Positions 56,501 to 64,000 of a stretch of DNA of 64,000 bases are shown here, piece by piece (positions within the stretch are counted from its first letter, which is position 1; every line of letters begins with the position of its first letter). The position numbers were made by a program, and so were the translations under genes. The notes under the pieces were generated by a model. It did no database searches. It was not told the origin of the DNA and saw only the letters and a list, made by a program, of their open reading frames with translations. Source of the DNA: Phyto melanocephala (lineage: Eukaryota; Arthropoda; Insecta; Diptera; Rhinophoridae); the NCBI GenBank assembly GCA_941918925.1, contig OW799236.1, positions 87,500,216 to 87,564,215 on the forward strand, read 5' to 3'.

Positions 56501-58260
56501 AGAACGATTAACTATTATAAGGATAATTTGAGTAGGGTACAAAATGATTCTAGAAAATATTGAAAGTTTATAAATCAGACTCTAGGAAGAGGTTCTAAGT
56601 CGGTAATTAATTTAAAAAAAGATGATGAGGAAGTTATAGTCAGGGATGAGTATAAAGCTGAACTTTAAAATAAATATTTTTTAACAAGTGTTTAAAATTT
56701 TAAAGACAATTTGAGGCATATTCAAGTGTTCATTTTAATAGTTTTAGAAAAATAAGGTATTGTTAAAATCAATTTAAGTTTACATATACATTTAATGAAG
56801 AACTTTTTGATTTATTAAGACAATTGGATACAAATAAAAGTGCAGGTGATGATGGAATTTCTGTAAAATATTTGCATGAGTGCAAAGATGTGCTTATACC
56901 TTACTTATCACAAATTTTGAACTCTATTATTGACTTTTCAATTTATCCAGATATTTTGAAAACACATAAAATTGTTCCAATTCCTAAGTTTATAAAACCA
57001 AGTGTTGTTGAGAATAAAAGACCAATAGCTTTGTTATCTGTAATTGATAGAGTTTTTGAAAAAGCTTTTTTTAATCAACTTTCGACATTTTTTAACAATG
57101 AATCGTTAATATATCCTAATCGATATGGACTTCGTAAAGGTTGTGGTACAGATGAGGCAGTGATATATGTTATTAATTATATATGAGATTGTTTGGACAA
57201 AGGTTTTACAGGTGTATGTGGTATGTTTTATGACACTTCTAAAGCCTTCGATCTTATGGATCATAAAATTTTGATGGAAAAACTAGATTTTCTTGGTGTA
57301 GGAGGAAGTAATGCAGCATTACTGAAAAGTTGTTTGGGAAATCGGAAACAATTTGTTCAGATAAATGCTAGCAAAAGTTTGATAGGTTATGGAGTATGAG
57401 TATGGAGTTCCTCAAGGGAGTGTTTTAGGACCTTTACTGTTCACTCTGTATATAAATGATATAAATAATTTGTGTTCAAATGGAAAAATATTTCTTTAAG
57501 CAGATGATATTTGTCTTTTTTACCCGTATAAGGAAGATTTGATAATACAAATTTTTGTTGAGCGTGACGCAGCTTTAATTTCAGAGTATGCTAAATTTAA
57601 TAAACTTGTGTTAAATGCTGGTAAAACCCAGTTCATACGATTTAGACCAAAACCGAATCGCAATAGATCTAATATTAATATTTTCGTGGATGGAAAGAGA
57701 ATATTAGAGGTTGAAACTGTAAAATATTTGGGAGTCTACATGCAGAGTAATTTATCGTGGCACCAACATATTCAAATGCTGAAATCTAAAATATCGCCAG
57801 CGTTAGGAATTTTATTCAAACTAAAAAATAATTTAGATATAAAAACTAAAAATATAATTTTCCAGACATTAATACAAAGTAACTTGAACTACTTGCCAAT
57901 AGTATGTAGTTTCCGAAGAAACTCAGATGTAAAAGCTTTACAGATAATTCAAAATAAATCGCTTAAAGGTATCTATAATCTTCATCAAAGATTTTCTACA
58001 TAATTACCCGTTTATGAATTGTATAAAATGCAGTTACTAATTTATGTATATAAAGCTGTAGATAATATTGGTCATCATACAATTAAATTTTTTATTAACC
58101 AAATGTTTTTTAGCACTAGAAGTAGCCGTAACCTCAGAACAGAAAATAGAATATATAGGTAGTTTGAAATATAACAGATTGTCTCAATACATAAAAGATT
58201 GTTCTACAATTCCATTGTTTAAACTTTGATTACAAGAATATTTATTACAAAACATTGAAA
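56500..58260 (+). pseudogene. Non-LTR retrotransposon reverse transcriptase
   Basis: Successive plus-strand frames cover most of an RT domain: a thumb-proximal lead (RKYWKVINQTLGRGSKS), LDTNKSAGDDGISVKYLHEC, IVPIPKFIKPSVVENKRPIA, FYDTSKAFDLMDHKIL (motif A Asp), GVPQGSVLGPLLFTLYIND (motif B) and ADDICLFYPY (motif C with both catalytic aspartates). Then LNAGKTQFIRFRPKP and VKYLGVYMQSNLSWHQHI follow. Broken by stops at 57184, 57397, 57498 and 58001 and a GAGTAT duplication at about 57394. CR1/Jockey-like by motif spacing (tentative). The endonuclease domain is absent, so the copy is 5'-truncated. It abuts a family A end. Confidence 0.87.
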
Positions 58261-59257
58261 ACTTAGTTTTTTTCTGTTTAAAATTTTAAATATACTTATA
58301 ATCATGAATTATTTTTTTATATGTAACTTGCTTTCATAATGCCCCAGTGGCGCGGAGGCCAATTTTTATTGTAAATGAATTTAATAAATTTGTAAATACA
58401 TAATAAATGAAAAAATACATTAATTTAATATTTTAAATGTATAAAATACTTTATTAGGTCCATAAACAATATTGCTTCAACACTTGCTTCCAAAACTATT
58501 GTAAAACTTAACTTTTGAAAATTGAAAAAAAAACTAATACGACAAGATGTTTAACTAACATGTTTCTGCATTCTTTTTTTTTTACCATTAATGTGGGTTA
58601 ATTTTGGATTAATGCCAAAGAAAAATATACAAAAACTCTATACAAAGCCTGTAATGTTTAATGGTAAAAACAAAATATTTTATTTGAATTTAAAATGTCT
58701 TTTGGAAACATGTCCTCCTTCATTATTACTAGATAATTTTTTGCTATAATAAAGTGTTAAATCTTAAGACAACACAAGATGCCAAAAAAGAGCTTTTAAA
58801 AAGCCATAAAAACTAAGTTAATAAATACATGTGTAAAATGTATACCCTAAAGTCATTGATTATTTCAGTGTTTAATGCCAAAAGTGTTTATAAGTGGCTC
58901 AAAAAAAAAAATACTACGAAAACTTGTTTAACAGGGAATATTTGAAATATTTAGCAGATGATTTAATTCAGATTAAACGTGTTTTGAACAACTAAAGTAA
59001 CCCATTGGCACAAATACAGATTTGATTAATTAACCAAAGGTCTTAGTAGTGAGAGTTCTTTCTGATTTAGTAAAAGTGCATTGCTCTTTTTCGGTATACA
59101 CCGATGGTCACAAGTAGAAAGGCCCTAAATCGATTTTTTACGAAATTGAGTTGTTCAGTGCTTTACATTTCACATCAATACACCTTAACACAATAATTCA
59201 ACGCAATAGTATCAAAAATAATAGTTTTACAGACGATTTTACAAAAGAAATTATTAA
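58261..59257. other. LINE 3' tail then AT-rich DNA
   Basis: Up to about 58410 the sequence (GCCCCAGTGGCGCGGAGGCC followed by TTGTAAAT repeats) is the likely 3' UTR and tail of the RT element. Nothing recognised beyond. Confidence 0.5.
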
Positions 59258-59480
59258 GGCATATTCATTAGGTTTATGCATCCCGGCAACAAACACAACA
59301 ATTAAAAAACACATGCATTTTGTTTTTGTATATATGCCTATAGATGTCACACAATTTTTGTAATTTTTTCTCTAATTTTGATCATTTTTTAAAAACTTCA
59401 ATATAAAAACTTTATATTCTCGTTTTGGAAATTTTTAAAAACTTTTTAAACCAACTGAAACTGCAAATTTTTTATTGTAG
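59258..59480 (+). repeat. Family D repeat, left part
   Basis: AAGGCATATTCATTAGGTTT, ATGCATCCCGGCAACAAACA and AAACCAACTGAAACTGCAAA; lacks a recognisable right end. Confidence 0.7.
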
Positions 59481-60739
59481 ATAAAAAATAAATATAATAA
59501 TTTTGACGGATGTGATTGTGAAAGTTTTAAAAAACAACCAGCTGATTGGATGAGTACCTTATTAATATATCTTGGAAACTACGTTATGATCATACGTTTT
59601 CTATTCCGTTTTTTATCCCTCCTTTAAAGTTACAATTATTTGACAATCGACATGTAAGTATTTATCGCAAAGTAGCTGACAGTATCACATTTTAGTTGTT
59701 AAGCGCGTTAAACCAGACTAATGTGTAACTAACTTTAGGTTTATTTGTTAGTTGTGAGCAAAAAATTAATTTAATTGATTTACGCCATGATTGATAGACA
59801 ATTCTTAAGGTGTTACTATAATCTACGGGCCATTCATTTAGTTATACAATGTATTTGTACCGTTAAACAATATTTACCAATTGAAATACAATAGTATTTA
59901 ATACCTGCCCTGTTTGTTGTATGCGAAAGTATCTTTTCTATACCATTAGCACACCATATGAGTAATTTTTATTATGTACTCGTAGGCATGTATGCAGTTA
60001 GTTGGTTATTTGCAGTTGCATTGTTTTGGACAATGTGGCAAGTATCGATTCAATACACTTTATACTTCATAAAATTGCCCATTGTTTTGGTTAATTCATT
60101 TTTTTTTCTTCTTCTTCTTATTTAGGAAACTGAACTTTTAGACAAAAATGTTTTAAAAGGTCTGTTTACGGAGTGTTTTTTGTCTTTTGTAAAGAGCGGT
60201 TTTGTTGTTAGTTATACCAAACCCAGTTGCTGTTTTATAAACTTCAAGAAGGTCATAGAGAAAAGCAAAAAATACTTTATTTAGTAGAATATAAAGGCTT
60301 AACTTTTTTATAGTTTATGTGGCATTTTAGTGGTAATTATTTCTTATTAGTCTTCATAAAAAGAATTGCTTGAATTATTTCATAAATCTTGACACAGAAG
60401 AAACGTTCCTAATAATCATACTTTTTTAATTGCTTACATTCAATCATATCATCACTTTAAGGGAGTAAGATCCGATTTACGTTTTTAAAAAAATCTCTAC
60501 TTATCAAAAAAAAAAAAATTAGTAACAAATGCTATTCATTCGCAATTATTGTATATAATTCAATGAGTTGTAAAACTCGCTACTTGTAGATGTAATCAGT
60601 TTTCAAAAATATTGATTTAATTTTTTTATTCCCGATTAGAGGCCAAACAATGATTATTGATTAATATTTAATATATACCTCTAACGGTTTTAGTGTTATT
60701 GCTACTCCAAGGTATAGAGATGTAACTAAAATCTTTGGC
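59481..60739. other. No supported gene
   Basis: AT-rich; no assigned feature. Confidence 0.4.
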
Positions 60740-61260
60740 TAGGGCGTATGAGAATTCTAGATCTTATGCTTAAAGAGGTTAGGAAGATTTAGATGCCGAC
60801 GTAGTGCAAAAGTCGAGAGAATGTAATCTAGAGACTTCATCGCACGCTCCTAGCGGATGGATTCATGCACATTGAGGTCAAGAATAGAGACATTAGTATC
60901 TTTACTGACTAGTCATAGAGAACCATGGACCTCGATTTTTAAGAACTTAAAGGGACTCAGATGTAGACGGAGTGCACGATTAGAGTGAATGTGGTGTAAA
61001 AGCTGCATCAAACGTTCATGGTGGATGGATTCAAGCACAATGAGGGCAGAAATAGTGACATCAGTATCTGTACTGATTAGGCATCAATCCTCGACCTCAA
61101 ACTTAACGGTGTTAAGAAGTCTTCGGTTCCAACGGAGAGCATGAGTCGAGTGAAGGTGGTCTAGAGATTCCATTGCACGTTCATAGCGGATGGATGAATG
61201 CACAATGGGATCATATATTGTGACATCAGTATCTTTAATATAAGGGCATAAAAAAATTCG
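60740..61260. repeat. 168-bp tandem repeat, about three units
   Basis: Units share ATTCATGCACA.TGAGGTCA / ATTCAAGCACAATGAGGGCA, GACAT(T/C)AGTATCT, GCGGATGGAT, and TCTAGAGA(C/T)T. Period 168 nt, a multiple of three. The minus strand reads ERAMESLDHLHSTHALR and ERLMQLLHHIHSNRALR in the same phase, but a TGA stop recurs at the same place in two units. It is much GC-richer than its surroundings. Either a small satellite or a decayed coding repeat. Confidence 0.75.
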
Positions 61261-61880
61261 GGACCTAGAATTTAAAGAAGCCAGGGATACTCAGATCACA
61301 TAAGGCATGTAATATTGTTTGCTAGTCCAGAGAAAATGCCTGTAGTATCACGGGACTAAGTGAAGAAAGAGATGGCGATTTGTAGCTAAGAAATTACTGG
61401 AGAGCAAAAAAAGGTCTCGAAATAGTAGTAGACTGCAAATCTGTTAAAAGTCAGTTAGTGCAAAATGAAATAAATTGAAATAACAACATTTAATTATGTT
61501 AAATTTTTAGTAAATCAATATATTGCAGAGCCTTAATCGTCGCCGGGTAAAACAATTAAAAATTCTGTTCAAGTGGACAGTGAAAAGGTTATACTAATAA
61601 TTATAAGCATTTATGTGTGTACAATACTGAATTCATTATTATCTCCTCAAATACTCTCTGTATTGGAAAGGTTTATTTTGGTAAGTTTTTATAATCTCTA
61701 GTAGAGTTAGTTGTGAATATTCTTCAGTAAATAAAAGGTAAATGATAATAAAGGCTTTTCAATATTAAAGAAAAAAAAAATTGTTTTTAAATATTCAGTT
61801 TATACTGACTCATATTCTGTGCATTAAATATTTGAGGACTACCCCAACCTTCTCGTCCAAGACATATCCATAAGGTAAAT
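61261..61880. other. No supported gene
   Basis: Mixed sequence; the GC-richer part to 61400 may be a further decayed unit of the 168-bp repeat. Confidence 0.4.
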
Positions 61881-62225
61881 GCAACGGCGAATTAATACAA
61901 CAAAGAAACTTTTAAGGGGATGTTTCATGTTAAGGCCAATTCGTACATCAGGGATAGAAAAGTTGTTTTGACATATTAAATATAATAAAATTTGATTAAA
62001 AAAAAGGATATAAATGTTTGAAACACATTATTAATGACGCAAAAGCAACAAATATACATAAATTTAGCACATTTATTATCAAAAAAGTACGCGTAAGTTA
62101 ATTGTTTAATACCAAATCCAAAATCACATTTTCCTTCCCTTCATTAATAAGGCAAATTTAACCAATGTTGACAAAAAGCTTCCCCATCAGCTGGGCTAAT
62201 AATTTCACCTGTATGAATTCGCCTT
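61881..62225. repeat. Family F repeat, copy 2
   Basis: GCAACGGCGAATTAATACAA at the left and CATCAGCTGGGCTAATAATT, CACCTGTATGAATTCGCCTTG at the right, matching 31930-32262 over the whole length with many differences. Confidence 0.72.
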
Positions 62226-64000
62226 GCTTCTCGCCTGAACAAATTGGCTGTACAAAAAAAGATATAGAAAATACACCTGAACTTGAATTAATACATATTT
62301 TTGTACCCTATTTTCAAACCATTGATTTTATTCGCATAATATATTTTTGTTGCATGAATCATTCAATCATTCAAAGAACTCGTTCAATAGTTTAAACAAA
62401 CGTTTCCAAAATTGTACAAATAGTCAGTAAATAATAGTCCATCAATTGTTATGTTAATGTTGCTTTAAGTACAATTGACAAGCTTTTAGTTCTTCCTTTA
62501 TTAAAATTAAAAAATTAAAAATGTGTATTTAATGAACGTTCACAATCTAACTGTTTTAAATTTATACAAGAAATTTACAATTAATATAAAAGATAAAAGT
62601 ATTTTTAAAAATATTTTACTAAATAATGGCGATGAACATTCGTGTAGAAAGGAGAGAGAAGAAGTCATGGTAATAAAGCAGCAATGTATGTCAATGCAAA
62701 TTCATATACCAGGGGTGGAAAAGCCGGTATGATTATAATTTCCTTAAATACTATTTGATGCAGGAAGGTATTCATAAAAAAGAGTTTAAATATAAAAATT
62801 AAAGAAGGAAAATTGCTCTTATTTAAATTTTTCTAATACCAAAATAAAAATCTAGTATAAATTAAAATTTTGACAATATCCCTTAACAAACTTCAGATTT
62901 TAGGTGACCTCAAAATACAGCACATCTGGTGGTAAACGTTTAGCATATTTAAATATGCCTGGAGGTGAATGTTTGGTTTATGTAAATATGCAATGATTTA
63001 GGGAAAAAATTCAAATATCAAAAACAAAATTTAGACATAATAATATAAACAAATTTTCAAAAGCGATAGAAAAATTATATAGTCACAAATTTTTACTACA
63101 AAGTATTTGTGTTAAAAATTAAATCTAATTAACCTTAGTTCTCTTTCAAAATTGCAAAATATTTGAGCGTTAATAACAAGCTTAGCAAATACTCGAAAAT
63201 AAATTAATATTTTATAAAAGTGATGTCGTTTTTTCTTAAACCCACAGTTTTGGCAGCACTTTAATGTTAAACACAATTTTTGTTTAAATTTTATTAGGAA
63301 CGAAATAGAGTTTTCTTTAAAATAATAATGAAATCTAATTATGCCAAACATTTTGATTTATTTATTTAATTGTTAATAAATTTGCAATATTATATTTGTT
63401 TGCATGACTGAACACATTTGACAATATTAAACTAAGTGTCATTTTATATGGCATAATAATTATAAAACAAAATAAAAATCAAATAATAAACAAATAGGAA
63501 AAATTAAACTATCACACAATATGCTGATCATATTAATATAATGCATTCGAAATATAAAACAACGACAAAATTAAACAAACATTATGTCTAGATCACATAC
63601 ATACTTCTGTTTGTATTTACATTCATTTGTGAGAATCCAAAAACGGTTTATTTACAAAAAACAAAAATGAAACAAATATTTATTTATGTAAAAAATATTA
63701 TCAAGATCTTGTCCAGACCATATGTGTCACAAAATGTTTTAAAACTCTTTTTAAGCAGCATATGTATGTCTCTCCTTCGTATTTGGTGATGTCGTGCAAA
63801 ACTCAAATATTCTATATGACTTCAAAAAAATTTATAAACATACATAGATACTTACATATGTACCTATATACATACATATGTATGTATTTATTTATAAGTA
63901 TTTAATATATATGAAGCTACTGTTTAATATTATTTTGACCACCGTTATTATTAACTCGCCACCAACAAAAGTTAACGATATATTAGTTTTGTTTTTTCAT
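62226..64000. other. No supported gene
   Basis: AT-rich. A short piece of family F (GGGGTGGAAAAGCCGGTATG) lies near 62712, and ACAT/CATA microsatellite runs at 63838-63890. Confidence 0.4.

Noticed and set aside
63838..63890. ACAT/CATA tracts as regulatory sites
   Set aside because: Ordinary fly microsatellite sequence.

Overview
The window is about 70% AT and looks like nuclear DNA of a higher fly. Evidence: spliced genes with short 5' exons and long introns, a poly-T/Q-rich exon typical of dipteran proteins, and a dense load of eukaryotic transposons (mariner, hAT, Transib-like, Helitron, PIF/Harbinger-like MITEs, LINEs and a tRNA-derived SINE). Two ubiquitous repeat families, called A and B here, resemble repeats I remember from muscid and calliphorid flies. 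A calyptrate fly is therefore my inference; no species can be named. Most bases are transposon-derived or featureless AT-rich DNA.

Only three host-type genes can be supported. (1) 2693-12845, plus strand: a six-exon secreted protein of about 490 aa related to the fly DNA/RNA non-specific endonuclease family, without a recognisable catalytic RGH motif. Its 6.2 kb fourth intron holds a nest of mobile elements. (2) 13577-16240, minus strand: a degenerate hexokinase-like gene, split by a family B repeat and cut 12 codons before its original stop by a hAT element that supplies a new stop. (3) 39761-43115, minus strand: the last two coding exons of a Q/T-rich gene whose 5' part lies outside the window or was not found. 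The intron between them holds a Helitron and a SINE with a perfect 12-bp duplication.

The rest is a record of mobile elements. 1-2,690: family A ends and a hAT transposase tail interrupted exactly by a Helitron. 6,300-12,200 (intron 4): a pogo-like MITE, a 2.2 kb Transib/RAG-like element with 5-bp duplication, and a full family A element carrying a nested mariner derivative. 17-22 kb: three mariner remnants, a MITE and family B. 23-25.7 kb: a second, inverted full-length family A element with the same nested mariner. 28.6-30.5 kb: an element with inverted arms of about 450-530 bp around a small cysteine-rich ORF. 31-38 kb: TIR-bearing non-autonomous elements, a hAT C-terminal remnant and a mariner deletion derivative with near-perfect TIRs. 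44-54 kb: SINEs, a second copy of the Helitron with a helicase tail, and LINE fragments, one of which shares its 3' tail with the SINE. 55-58 kb: a DNA element with a mariner inside, then a reverse transcriptase pseudogene. 60.7-61.3 kb: a 168-bp tandem repeat.

No tRNA gene, rRNA gene, CRISPR array or bacterial feature was found. The most novel items are the Transib/RAG-like element, the long-arm element at 28.6 kb, the two terminally related families A and B, and the SINE/LINE tail sharing. All similarity statements come from reading the sequence and from memory; no search was run.
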